Positions 1-7,488 of a stretch of DNA of 29,789 nucleotides are shown one piece after another. Origin of the DNA: a virus; IMG/VR virus record IMGVR_UViG_3300007735_000589, positions 1 to 29,789 of that record; one strand, 5' to 3'. The notes beneath the pieces are model-generated. The model did no database searches, was not told where the DNA came from, and worked only from the letters and a program-made list of their open reading frames with translations. How positions within the stretch are numbered: position 1 is the first letter of the stretch; each line of letters begins with the position of its first letter. A program made the translations under genes and the position numbers.

Positions 1-2
1 AT

Positions 3-146
3 CACGACATCAAGGTTGCTATTAATAAGGCTAACGAGGACTATCATGCCCTGTCTATTACGTTGGACAGCCTCCCTAATATTGCGGCTTATGAAATCTT
101 GGACAAAGACGGCAACGGCGCTCTTGTCTATCCTGATTGGAACTAG
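3..146 (+). CDS. 3' end of an unidentified protein (cut by window start)
   Basis: An open frame runs in from the left edge and ends at TAG 144-146, giving 47 residues beginning HDIKVAINKANEDYHALS and ending in GALVYPDWN. Codon choice looks natural and the peptide mixes charged and hydrophobic residues like a real protein end. The product cannot be identified from this fragment. A second frame starting at 91 overlaps its last 56 bases, an arrangement used by spanin pairs among others. No start or upstream context is available. Confidence 0.55.
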   Translation, partial: HDIKVAINKANEDYHALSITLDSLPNIAAYEILDKDGNGALVYPDWN

Positions 147-339
147 CTGTTCCTCTCAGATTCGCTACAGAAAGAGCGAGCCTTGGAATTTTCCCCCAGC
201 CAGCGAATGGAACCAACCCTTGGAGACTAGCTGGAATAACGCTGTGGAGATGTATCGCAGGCTCACTGCTCCGAAGGGCAAGATGTGGGATCCTCTGATG
301 GGGAACTACCAGCCCGATCTATCGTATGAACATCGATAA
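91..339 (+). CDS. small putative lipoprotein or secreted protein (o-spanin-like?)
   Basis: The 82-residue frame starts at ATG 91 inside the end of the preceding gene, in another frame. Its N-terminus (MKSWTKTATALLSILIGTSC) has a basic start, a hydrophobic stretch and a Cys at about residue 20, as in a lipoprotein signal. The -3 residue is Gly, not the usual Leu/Val/Ile, so the lipobox is imperfect. The rest is rich in Trp, Pro and Asn without membrane segments. Nested small proline-containing lipoproteins are typical of outer-membrane spanins (Rz1 type), but the recognisable lysis genes lie about 19 kb away. Its 3' end overlaps the convergent HNH gene by 77 bases. The open frame also extends upstream to 16, but that part overlaps the better-supported first frame. 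No identification is secure. Confidence 0.4.
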   Translation: MKSWTKTATALLSILIGTSCSSQIRYRKSEPWNFPPASEWNQPLETSWNNAVEMYRRLTAPKGKMWDPLMGNYQPDLSYEHR

Positions 340-634
340 TCCACCCATTTTTTCTGCCTTCCTTGGGATTGTGGTGGATAAAATCATGACACTGGCGACA
401 GAGTGCCGCGAAATATTCGTAGCGACAAAGCCATTGACCAACCCTGCCAGCCTTGTGGTGGAGATCGGTTGCTTTCTTAGTCTTGCAACGCTCGCACTGT
501 GGGTGGAGGGCAAGATACGCCTTCTTCTCCTTTGCGTACTGATTGTATTCACGTTGGCGTTTTGGGGATGCGCTCCGCAGCCTGCCTGATCTTTTTAGCC
601 CAGAGTTTGAACGACTTAGCGAGTTTCTTGTCAT
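263..634 (-). CDS. HNH endonuclease (phage type)
   Basis: This 123-residue protein has the zinc-binding HNH layout: CERC at 47-50, the HH pair in DLHHKAGR at 57-64, ALCRQCHDFIH at 77-87 and a following NP/GWI segment. The N-terminal 30 residues are basic and Ser-rich, as in NinG-like and related small phage HNH proteins. Such enzymes cut DNA, often acting in packaging, recombination or homing. Start 634 was chosen because it leaves 7 bases to the divergent ATG at 642; an upstream ATG at 679 would overlap that gene. It lies alone on the minus strand among plus-strand genes, which fits a mobile or accessory insertion. Nuclease family is confident; the exact role is unknown. Confidence 0.8.
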   Translation of the reverse strand: MTRNSLSRSNSGLKRSGRLRSASPKRQREYNQYAKEKKAYLALHPQCERCKTKKATDLHHKAGRVGQWLCRYEYFAALCRQCHDFIHHNPKEGRKNGWIIDVHTIDRAGSSPSEDPTSCPSEQ

Positions 635-641
635 ACTATAT

Positions 642-872
642 ATGATGTGGAATAAATACGAAGACCGCAAGCCCGTCAAGAGCGGGGTTTACCTTATATC
701 CAACGAATTTATAGATCCTCCATTGAGGGCCTGTTCATACTACGATCCAGTCCATGGATGGACGGGAATTGGTCATGTTCTTGAAAAAGCCATTGATTGT
801 TGGGCCGAGTTTCCGCTAGCTTCTTCATTTCAAGATCGTGTCAAAATTCAAAGTTGTTCTTACAATAATTAA
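642..872 (+). CDS. DUF551-like small protein
   Basis: The 76-residue protein begins MMWNKYEDRKPVKSGVYLIS and contains a run ending in HVLEKAIDCWAEFPL. The layout, a Pro-Val-x-x-Gly-x-Tyr-Leu start, a Tyr-Tyr/Gly-Trp centre and a final Trp-x-x-(F/L)-Pro, resembles DUF551, a short phage and prophage domain of unknown function. ATG 642 was preferred to the frame's earliest ATG at 543 because the upstream part lies antisense to the HNH gene. The C-terminus overlaps the next gene by 35 bases. Family assignment is by pattern only. Confidence 0.55.
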   Translation: MMWNKYEDRKPVKSGVYLISNEFIDPPLRACSYYDPVHGWTGIGHVLEKAIDCWAEFPLASSFQDRVKIQSCSYNN

Positions 873-1065
873 TGAAGACTCCGTCTCCCCATTCGTGGTT
901 GGCCCACGGTTTCGCAAAGGAAGTCCCATGCCCATGGAACTACTCTACGCTGAACGTGGAGGTTACTTCTTTGACCCAGTGGCCGAAATCGATATGGCCA
1001 GAGATTGCTGCGAGCTTTTTGAAAAGTACATCAACCAAGCAGAAAAAAAGAAAGGCAAAAAATAA
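838..1065 (+). CDS. hypothetical protein, GTG start
   Basis: The 75-residue product begins MSKFKVVLTIINEDSVSPF and has a beta-rich N-terminal half, an acidic helix near residues 48-62 and a Lys-rich tail. GTG 838 is the only plausible start, since the frame's first internal Met lies well inside the coherent part. It overlaps the preceding gene by 35 bases, and its TAA abuts the ATG of the next gene, so it is probably co-translated. A competing frame at 872-1069 gives a Ser/Lys/Trp-rich peptide with poor protein character. I do not recognise a family. Confidence 0.55.
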   Translation: MSKFKVVLTIINEDSVSPFVVGPRFRKGSPMPMELLYAERGGYFFDPVAEIDMARDCCELFEKYINQAEKKKGKK

Positions 1066-1251
1066 ATGACATTCCTAGTCTGTTACGGAGAGAAAGTGGT
1101 CGAGCTTCACAAGTCTGGACTCGACAAAGAAGCGGCTGAACTTGAGGCGAGCAAGCTCATGGGGCATGGATACAAGAACGTGCGTGTTCGCATGGAAGAT
1201 CCCCACCATCGCACATGGCCGCTTAATTTTGACTTGCAGGAGGATAAATGA
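1066..1251 (+). CDS. hypothetical small protein
   Basis: This 61-residue protein begins MTFLVCYGEKVVELHKSGL. A predicted helix (LDKEAAELEASKLMGHGY) is followed by a beta strand (KNVRVRMED). The start directly follows the TAA of the previous gene, and the stop overlaps the ATG of the next gene as ATGA. The segment just upstream of that junction (gcaggaggataa) is a strong Shine-Dalgarno for the next gene. The size and alpha-beta pattern are typical of phage early-region proteins. No function can be assigned. Confidence 0.65.
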   Translation: MTFLVCYGEKVVELHKSGLDKEAAELEASKLMGHGYKNVRVRMEDPHHRTWPLNFDLQEDK

Positions 1252-1601
1252 GCGACACACCCGAAACGGATAAATACTGTGGGGAAGATTTGTGGATTGG
1301 CGAACCAGCACTTGTCTCGTCTGACTTCGCCCGCAAGCTGGAACGCAAGCGGAACAACCTAAAGCAGGAAGTTGAACGCCTAAAGACCATGAGCGTCTGC
1401 GAACTTGGGGCATACAACAACAGTGTGCGTGACTATATGGGACATTGGGAGGGCCGCGCTTTGACGGCAGAACGAGAACGCGATGAGGCGCGGGAGACAC
1501 TCCGCGAAATAGCCGCAGCAGATTGGAAGACCTCTGGTGAACTGCGAGGCATGGCGCGGAAAGCACTGGAGGCAATAAATACCTTGGGGGATCTTCAATG
1601 A
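1248..1601 (+). CDS. MSDTPETD-family coiled-coil protein, copy 1
   Basis: This 117-residue protein opens with MSDTPETD, followed by an FARKLERKRNNLK segment and a heptad-like Leu/Glu/Arg-rich helix including AERERDEARETLREI. This N-terminal signature followed by a coiled coil recurs in many phage hypothetical proteins. Two relatives lie at the far end of the window (29122 and 29523); the 29523 copy is nearly identical over the first 100 bases. A strong Shine-Dalgarno (aggagg) lies 6-7 bases before ATG, and the stop overlaps the next gene's ATG. Function is unknown; an oligomerising accessory role is inferred from the coiled coil only. Confidence 0.75.
   Translation: MSDTPETDKYCGEDLWIGEPALVSSDFARKLERKRNNLKQEVERLKTMSVCELGAYNNSVRDYMGHWEGRALTAERERDEARETLREIAAADWKTSGELRGMARKALEAINTLGDLQ
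1291..1346 (+). repeat. long direct repeat, copy 1 (within MSDTPETD gene)
   Basis: These 56 bases are identical to 29566-29621. Both lie at the same place in paralogous genes, coding for the WIGEPALVSSDFARKLER segment. The flanking sequence back to each ATG is also nearly identical, with a handful of differences over about 100 bases. The identity then stops abruptly. This is more than protein-level conservation alone would need, since synonymous positions match too, and it suggests recent duplication or gene conversion. Confidence 0.85.
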
Positions 1602-2566
1602 ACATCGTCTTTGCTTACCATAATGGAGACTGCGAGTTAGCCATGGAAAGTGCTCAAGCTATTACTTCTATGGGTGTTAACATGCGACACAAGGCTTATG
1701 TGTGCGCCACCAACGATACTCCACTTATTTGGGAGATCACCAAGGAACTTGAAAAGAGTTTTCCAGAGGTTGGGCGAATTGTGGCTCAAGATGGGTTCAA
1801 TGGATGGCCGCTTGGCCCGAACCAGATGTTTGTCGATGCCTCGACTTATTGCTACCGCCACGAAGATCCTTGGTATTTCTGGGAGCCAGATTGTGTTCCA
1901 ATGGTCAATGGGTGGGTTGATAAACTTGAGGAGGAATTCAAGAAGCATCCAAACAAGATCATGGGGTCGATGGTAAATGGAGGGATGGCATCTAGTGGAA
2001 AGAATGTCTACCAACTGCTTGTTGGAAGCGCCATCTATCCAGCAAAGTTTCTCAACTACTGCGGACTGGCCGCAAGTCTGTGTAATTACAATATAGCCTA
2101 CAGACAGGCTGGAACAATTCCAGAGCCTTGGGATGTCAGATGCAGATGGACATTCATGGAAAACGGGAGAAATACCGATTTGATCAAAGCCTACTGGAGA
2201 AGTTGCAACTACCAATACATCGGAGAGGATCTTGTATTTTTTGCCGAAGGCCCCGAAGCCCAAGAGATACAGAGCGTCACATGTCCAGAGCGCAAGGTAG
2301 ATCCACGGGCCATTGTTGTCCACGGGTGCAAGGACGGATCTCTCCATCGAATGGTTATCGGTGGGGTTGATAAATCCGCCACAAAAGACGAATCAAAAGC
2401 ACAACCAATTGTCAATTCGCAAGTAAAGACGAGCAAGCCAAAGAATGAGAAGCCCAGCGATCCTGACGAATTCATCAAGCAGCTTCGCAAACTTGCAGAC
2501 AATCTTCAAAATTCCGCAAAGAAAAAGAAGAAAAAGACTGAACGGCCAGCACAAGATGCTGTCTAA
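1598..2566 (+). CDS. putative GT-A-type glycosyltransferase
   Basis: The 322-residue protein starts MNIVFAYHNGDCELA, a first beta strand and helix like nucleotide-sugar-binding folds. At residues 92-106 it has WYFWEPDCVPMVNGW, matching the acidic metal-binding strand (E96, D98 as the DxD equivalent) followed by Pro and a GW as in GT-A glycosyltransferase-like proteins of environmental phages. A late HGCKDGSLHR segment could supply the C-terminal metal-binding His. The last 60 residues are Lys/Ser-rich and probably disordered, including a six-Lys run. Phage enzymes of this kind modify DNA bases, virion proteins or host glycans; the substrate is unknown. It is coupled to the preceding gene by overlap and precedes the helicase by 8 bases. 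Confidence 0.65.
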   Translation: MNIVFAYHNGDCELAMESAQAITSMGVNMRHKAYVCATNDTPLIWEITKELEKSFPEVGRIVAQDGFNGWPLGPNQMFVDASTYCYRHEDPWYFWEPDCVPMVNGWVDKLEEEFKKHPNKIMGSMVNGGMASSGKNVYQLLVGSAIYPAKFLNYCGLAASLCNYNIAYRQAGTIPEPWDVRCRWTFMENGRNTDLIKAYWRSCNYQYIGEDLVFFAEGPEAQEIQSVTCPERKVDPRAIVVHGCKDGSLHRMVIGGVDKSATKDESKAQPIVNSQVKTSKPKNEKPSDPDEFIKQLRKLADNLQNSAKKKKKKTERPAQDAV

Positions 2567-2574
2567 TTAGGTCT

Positions 2575-3888
2575 ATGAGTCAAGAAGCTATCTACGAGCA
2601 AACAGCCGAAACTGCCGTCCTTTCCTGCTTGTGCCATGCGCCAAGCGATGTGCAGAGAGAAATCCTGACCTCCATCAAGGAAGACCACTTCTACTTACAG
2701 GAACACAAGATCATCTTTCGGGCAATCATGCGGGCGATTGCCAAGGGACTTCAGGCCGACATCATCAATGTCAGGGCCGAAGTCGAGGGGGCTGGTGAAT
2801 ACGAGCAGGTGGGTGGAGACGAAAAGCTGAAGGAGGTGGCTGCATCATGCGCTGCCCATGGCAACTGGAAACGCTACTATCCCAAGCTGGAAGAGGCCCG
2901 CTATCGCAGGAGTCTGGAATACCTAGCTTCCGACATGGTTCACAAAGCCCGTGATCGCGAACTAAAGCTGGAAGAACTAAAAAACTGGTCTGAGACCAGC
3001 GTGATGAAGGCAGACTATCTTATCGATGATGGAGAAAGGCTTTCCATTGCCAACGCGCTCAATCGCGCTGCCGAAAACATCGAATCGACAATAGCTGGAA
3101 AACCATGTGTCGGAGTCCGCACTGGTTTGGCCCCAGTGGATGATCTCCTCATCTTTGGAATGAGAGGAGGGGATATGGTTGTTGTTGCCGCCCGTCCAGC
3201 AGTTGGAAAAACATCCACTGCCATGCAGATTGTCGAGCATATTGCCCTTGAGCAGAACAAGAGGGTATTGATTTTCTCCCTAGAGATGACATCCGTAGCT
3301 CTGATGGAAAGGCTCATGCGTAGCAGGGCCAGAGTCAGGGCTGCGGACATTTTAGCAAGGACAGTTACCGACCAGCAGAAGAAGGCTTTGGCAAGAGCGC
3401 ATAGCGATATCCAGACCTCTTCGATACTCTGCGATGATGCATCGGCAAAGTCGATTGGCTATCTCAAAGCAGTGGCTCGCCGCGCCCATCAGAAGGAACC
3501 TCTGGATCTCATCGTTATCGACTATCTCCAGCTTGTGAGAGGAGATAGCAAACGCGGAAAGGAAAACAGGGTATGCGAAGTTGAGGAGATTTCTGGAGGC
3601 ATCAAAGATCTGGCCAAGACCCTGCGCGTACCAGTTTTGGTGCTGGCTCAATTGAATCGCGATCCCGATAAACGCGGAGGAAGGCCAAGCCTTGCCGACC
3701 TCAAGGGATCAAGCGCCATTGAGATGGATGCGGATATCGTGATGATGCTCCATTGCGATGAGACTGACGCTGCCGACCATAGCGCCCATCCAAGGATGGA
3801 GTTTATTGTGGCAAAACATCGCGAAGGCCCGACAGGAGTAGCCTCCATGGTGTTTAATAAGGCTATTACCCGATTTGAGGTGGGTTAG
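2575..3888 (+). CDS. dnaB-like: replicative DNA helicase, DnaB-like
   Basis: The 437-residue protein has the usual two parts of DnaB: an N-terminal helical primase-interaction domain (about residues 5-110, starting with EQTAETAVLSCLC) and a RecA-like ATPase. Visible motifs are Walker A ARPAVGKTS (206-214), SLEM (235-238), Walker B DLIVIDYLQL (311-320), a sensor-like AQLNR (358-362) and the arginine-finger region KHREGPTG (414-421). Length matches phage and bacterial DnaB (about 430-470). It unwinds the fork during phage replication as a hexamer. No phage primase, polymerase or loader is in this window, so these are elsewhere or supplied by the host. The 3' end overlaps the convergent gene by 23 bases. 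Confidence 0.95.
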   Translation: MSQEAIYEQTAETAVLSCLCHAPSDVQREILTSIKEDHFYLQEHKIIFRAIMRAIAKGLQADIINVRAEVEGAGEYEQVGGDEKLKEVAASCAAHGNWKRYYPKLEEARYRRSLEYLASDMVHKARDRELKLEELKNWSETSVMKADYLIDDGERLSIANALNRAAENIESTIAGKPCVGVRTGLAPVDDLLIFGMRGGDMVVVAARPAVGKTSTAMQIVEHIALEQNKRVLIFSLEMTSVALMERLMRSRARVRAADILARTVTDQQKKALARAHSDIQTSSILCDDASAKSIGYLKAVARRAHQKEPLDLIVIDYLQLVRGDSKRGKENRVCEVEEISGGIKDLAKTLRVPVLVLAQLNRDPDKRGGRPSLADLKGSSAIEMDADIVMMLHCDETDAADHSAHPRMEFIVAKHREGPTGVASMVFNKAITRFEVG

Positions 3889-4459
3889 GCCGCTTCCAGC
3901 ACCACTCTGGAAAATCAAGATCATCGCCACCCTGCACCTCAACTGGAAGATGGACTGCTACTGCGTTGTAACACCCACACACCCCGCAAGCCTTTAGCTG
4001 GGCATCTACAGATGTTTTACGCGCACCAGCAATGGCTGGTAGCATTCCAGCAATACCCTTGCACCCCCAACATCCAGAAGTTGACATCTGCATTGGACAC
4101 CGCATGCAAATATCAGCCCTTCTTTCGGCCTCCTCTTGAGGGACGGTTGTGAGTTTTCCATGAGTGGCGAAGGCATACATAGCCTTAACCCACCTTACAA
4201 TAGCCATGAATCCCAAGGTCTGAACCATTTTATTGCACGGTTTGCATTGGGTTGGAATGCGATCACATAGGGCCGTTTCAACTTGATTAGGAAGATTTGG
4301 AGATGGGATCTTTCCAAGGCTTACGGTCAACTTCTGGCAATTGTCTACAAGATCCCACCAATCCCCTCCGTGGACTTCTTGCCCCTCCCAAATGACAAAC
4401 CATCCAAGAGGTGGAACATAGTTTTTGGTTGTATAGCAGAGCTTTAGATTCTCATTCAT
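3866..4459 (-). CDS. cysteine-rich zinc-ribbon-like protein
   Basis: The 197-residue protein has paired cysteines typical of zinc ribbons: CKPC (72-75), DICMRC (116-121), CWGC (130-133), ACGVCGC (157-163) and a final WCWKR (186-190). The N-terminal 60 residues are Trp-rich without cysteine pairs. The xDICxxC...CxxCGC pattern also occurs in the minus-strand gene at 22320-22784, so the two may be distant paralogues. ATG 4459 (MNENLKL) was chosen because it overlaps the upstream TGA as ATGAATGA, which suggests coupling to the small terminase; a start at 4468 is also possible. Such proteins are frequent in phages and unassigned; a nucleic-acid or protein-binding role is an inference. Confidence 0.7.
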   Translation of the reverse strand: MNENLKLCYTTKNYVPPLGWFVIWEGQEVHGGDWWDLVDNCQKLTVSLGKIPSPNLPNQVETALCDRIPTQCKPCNKMVQTLGFMAIVRWVKAMYAFATHGKLTTVPQEEAERRADICMRCPMQMSTSGCWGCKGIAGMLPAIAGARKTSVDAQLKACGVCGCYNAVAVHLPVEVQGGDDLDFPEWCWKRPNPPQIG

Positions 4460-5219
4460 TGACCACAAGTTCCGCTTCGTAGGTATTGTTTTCTGGTATC
4501 TTCACCGATTCAAGTTTGGTGGCGATATTGATCTGAACTGCGTTTTGTTGAGTCGTTCCATCGGAGAAGTTGATGGAGGCCGCTTCTGCCAATTGCTTGA
4601 TATTCCTCATCATGCCAAGAGCCTCCATGCCATCTAGCTCTTGTGCGGCATCTGCGGCCTTTACCAAAACCTTTCCAGTGAGGAATTTCACCGATTTCTT
4701 CATTGCTTCAAGAGAGGCTGTGATGTCTGAGATGAGGCTTGGAACTCCTTCGTCCTCCCAAGGGGCTGGAGCGCCTTCGTTAACCAGTCGATCCCGACAT
4801 ACCTTCCACCGCTGGGAATCTTTCCATACATCTATAGTTGAATGGCTAACCCTCAGTTCTTGGGCAATATCGTTGATGGATCGTCCAGAGCAATACATGG
4901 AGAAGGCTTTGATGCAATCCAGCCTCTTCTGTTTATCCATGTCCTCCATCTTTGCAGGAGCAAATTCCATGATTCGCGGGCTTTCAACCTCCCAAGGATA
5001 GGGCATTTCAGTATCGGGATTGTTTCGCCATATCTCTGCATGGGATTCCCACTTTTCGCTGTGGATCATCTTATCAAGCATTTGTTTGCTGTCTGTTTCA
5101 AGCGCATTCATCATCTCCCCTTTTTTGCGTTTGGCGACATAGAGACGAAATGCGTTTTGCTTTCTGATTCGGTTTTCGGGACTATCCCAGTCTCGCGAGT
5201 TCTTGCTTGTTCTTCCCAT
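4452..5219 (-). CDS. terS: probable terminase small subunit (HTH)
   Basis: This 255-residue protein has a helix-turn-helix around residues 104-140: a CIKAFSMYCSGRSINDIAQ segment, then LRVSHSTIDVWKDSQRWK. This is the DNA-recognition module seen in small terminases and Nu1-like proteins. The later part (about 165-225) is helical and Ala/Met-rich, fitting an oligomerisation domain, with a Thr/Gln/Glu tail. It lies immediately next to the large terminase gene but in the opposite direction, with only 28 bases between the starts. It would select the genome for packaging. The HTH is clear; the terminase assignment rests on fold pattern plus neighbourhood, and a regulator with a similar HTH is the main alternative. 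Confidence 0.65.
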   Translation of the reverse strand: MGRTSKNSRDWDSPENRIRKQNAFRLYVAKRKKGEMMNALETDSKQMLDKMIHSEKWESHAEIWRNNPDTEMPYPWEVESPRIMEFAPAKMEDMDKQKRLDCIKAFSMYCSGRSINDIAQELRVSHSTIDVWKDSQRWKVCRDRLVNEGAPAPWEDEGVPSLISDITASLEAMKKSVKFLTGKVLVKAADAAQELDGMEALGMMRNIKQLAEAASINFSDGTTQQNAVQINIATKLESVKIPENNTYEAELVVNE

Positions 5220-5247
5220 ATGGATTAGTTTAGTAGAAATTTATCAA

Positions 5248-7089
5248 ATGGCAACAGCGGAGCAGGGGATACAGAAATACGGAAGGCTATGGAGGCCCAA
5301 GGACGGGATGGCGATCAGTCCTATCCGTATTGAGATGGATGCATTTTTAATGGGATTGACCCTCGAAGAAGGAGGACTTGGCAAAGCCCGTCACTACAAG
5401 AATATCGTTTCAGCTATCTGGCCAACCTTTCAATGGCATAAATGGGCAGAACTATCGGCGCAGGCTTTTTGCAATAGTGTCCATGAGGTAGATGAGGCTT
5501 CTGGTAATAGATTTATCCGAAGTGTTACGGGGCTGGCTGGAGGAACCGACTCAGGAAAGTCCTACGGAATGGCCGCATTTGCTTTGGTCAATTGGTTCTG
5601 CGATCCAATCAACACCATGTGCATTGTGGTCTCTACGAGCAAAATAGACGCAAAGCAGCGTATCTGGGCTGCCCTTGTAAAGATGTATCGCGAAGCCCGA
5701 ACACTTGGAATCGCATCAGGCCGTCTTATCGAATCCATGGATATCATCAAGCTATCTGAAGAGGAGGGAGCTATTATCGACCCACAGACTGGGGTAAGCG
5801 ATGCCTCATCGATCATGCTTCTAGCGGCTGGCGATGAATACAAAGACGATGCCCAGAAGCGTCTTCAAGGTAAAAAGAATCGTCGTATCGTATTGATTAT
5901 AGATGAGTTACAAGATTGTTCGGCTTCTGTAATTAACGAGGCAATCTGGGGATTTAAGGGAGCGCAAGAGCTTTACGTTGTTGGGGCGGGCAACCCCGCA
6001 TCCATATTTGATCCCCATGGAAAGTTCTGTGAACCCATCAAGGGATGGATGAGCGTGGATGAGGAAACACCCAATTGGAAGATACGGGTGGCTGGTATTG
6101 AGGGTATATGCATCCGCTTTGACTCCGAAAAGGACAATCCCAATCAACAAGCCTTTGAACAGGGAAAGGGCCTTCGCTACCCATTCCTTCCGAAACCAAA
6201 TGATGTGGCATTGGCCAAAAAAGAGTTGGGAGAGCTTAACCCTCAGTATTGGAGAAAGTTTAGGGGATTCTGGCCTCCAGCAGATGCTGATGATTCCACT
6301 ATTGTGTCTGATATCCTTCTAGCTCGCCATGGGGCTTTGGATAAACCCATCTGGGATGGAACCCCGAAAGATATAGCTGGAATCGACCCTAGCTATACAG
6401 AAGGAGGAGATAGGTTTGTCTTCACCCATATGAAGTATGGAAGGCTCATCTCTGGTAAGTGGGCTATAGGAGTAGAAAAACAATACGTCCTTAATAGAAG
6501 GGCGGGATCTCAGGAGGACTTCCAGTATGAGATGATTCAGCAAATTCACGATCTATCTTTAAAACTGGGAATACCAAATCAATGGATGGGGGTAGATGCT
6601 TCGGCTGGAGGTATTTTTTGGTCTATTGGAGAGAGGGATCTTCTCAAGGGATGGCACGCTGTATCCTTTGCTGGGGCGGCTTCAGATCTTCCTGTTAGCG
6701 CCCAATACGCCATGAGAAATGAGACTACTGGAAAGCCCCAAGTTGGAAAGGAACTGTTCCACAACATGGCTAGCGAACTCTGTTTTGCTGCCCGTTATTT
6801 CTTGGAGTGCGAGCAATTGAAGGGGATAACTCCCGATCTAGCTTGGGAGATGACCCAGAGAAAGTATGTGCGCCGCACCCGAAAGATCATTGTCGAGTCA
6901 AAGACCGACATGAAAAAGAGAATAGGCAAGTCTCCTGACTTATTCGATTCCTTTGCTGTAGGACTGTTTGTCGCCCGCAAAGTATTTGGAGCCATGGCTG
7001 GATCAGAAGCTATAGCAGAAAAGAAACGGCTTAATACAGAGTCATTTAAGAAACTCAAACAGACCTTGACTTTGAGACATAATTGGTAG
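5248..7089 (+). CDS. terL: terminase large subunit
   Basis: The 613-residue protein has both packaging-motor domains. ATPase: Walker A GGTDSGKS (98-105), Walker B RRIVLIIDELQD (212-223, acidic D219/E220) and a coupling-type GAGNP (246-250). RNase H-like nuclease: acidic strands at AGIDPSYTEGGDR (377-389), MGVDASAGG (447-455) and SPDLFDSFAVG (562-572). It translocates DNA into the prohead through the portal and cuts it. ATG 5248 was chosen over an in-frame ATG at 5203 because the upstream codons overlap the divergent gene and read as non-conserved hydrophobic sequence. The start sits 28 bases from the divergent small-terminase start, so promoters must lie partly within coding DNA. Confidence 0.93.
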   Translation: MATAEQGIQKYGRLWRPKDGMAISPIRIEMDAFLMGLTLEEGGLGKARHYKNIVSAIWPTFQWHKWAELSAQAFCNSVHEVDEASGNRFIRSVTGLAGGTDSGKSYGMAAFALVNWFCDPINTMCIVVSTSKIDAKQRIWAALVKMYREARTLGIASGRLIESMDIIKLSEEEGAIIDPQTGVSDASSIMLLAAGDEYKDDAQKRLQGKKNRRIVLIIDELQDCSASVINEAIWGFKGAQELYVVGAGNPASIFDPHGKFCEPIKGWMSVDEETPNWKIRVAGIEGICIRFDSEKDNPNQQAFEQGKGLRYPFLPKPNDVALAKKELGELNPQYWRKFRGFWPPADADDSTIVSDILLARHGALDKPIWDGTPKDIAGIDPSYTEGGDRFVFTHMKYGRLISGKWAIGVEKQYVLNRRAGSQEDFQYEMIQQIHDLSLKLGIPNQWMGVDASAGGIFWSIGERDLLKGWHAVSFAGAASDLPVSAQYAMRNETTGKPQVGKELFHNMASELCFAARYFLECEQLKGITPDLAWEMTQRKYVRRTRKIIVESKTDMKKRIGKSPDLFDSFAVGLFVARKVFGAMAGSEAIAEKKRLNTESFKKLKQTLTLRHNW

Positions 7090-7107
7090 ACCATAGGCCG
7101 ATTTTCT

Positions 7108-7488
7108 ATGGCCGAACTACCTATTGCACAGGCGGATATCTGCATCTTTCAAGGAGCCACCTTCAACCAGACTCTTTTCTGGGAAGTTGGCAATCCTCCT
7201 GCGCCCGTCAATCTGACTGGATATTCTGCTAAAATGCAGATTAGATCTAGCCATAAATCAAAGGCCGTTATACTTGAGCTATCCTCTCCATCTAATGGAA
7301 TTACTCTTGGAACTAGTGGGGATTACACTACTGGAGCTATTAATTTGACCATTGGCGCTACAGCTACAGCGCAATTAAGTGTTTGCGATGATGTCAAACC
7401 AGTTTATGATCTTGAGATGACAAGTGGAGGAGTGGTTACCCGCATACTCCAAGGAAACGTAATTATAGCCCCAGAGGTTACACGATGA
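7108..7488 (+). CDS. BppU-N-like baseplate/fibre adaptor, copy 1
   Basis: This 126-residue beta-rich protein contains FQGATFNQTLFW (14-25), NLTGYSAKMQIR (35-46), NGITLG, a YDLEM strand, and the ending RILQGNVIIAPEVTR. That order (QG.TF, LTGY..xMxIR, NGI.LG, Y(D/E)(L/I)E, final EVTR or EIVR) recurs in the gene at 9481, so they are paralogues. It resembles small phage tail/baseplate proteins with an N-terminal BppU-like domain, often placed just before fibre genes. A role joining a fibre to the particle is inferred from this and from the downstream fibre. Its stop overlaps the next start. Confidence 0.6.
   Translation: MAELPIAQADICIFQGATFNQTLFWEVGNPPAPVNLTGYSAKMQIRSSHKSKAVILELSSPSNGITLGTSGDYTTGAINLTIGATATAQLSVCDDVKPVYDLEMTSGGVVTRILQGNVIIAPEVTR

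Noticed and set aside
326-589. Plus-strand frame with hydrophobic C-terminus and a Cys
   Set aside because: It lies fully antisense to the HNH gene, whose zinc motifs are clear.
1075-1605. Minus-strand 176-residue frame opposite 1066-1601
   Set aside because: It overlaps two coupled plus-strand genes completely; Pro/Arg/Cys-rich shadow.
1637-2347. Minus-strand 236-residue frame opposite the glycosyltransferase
   Set aside because: It is antisense to a gene with clear motifs, with no ribosome site and no recognisable fold.
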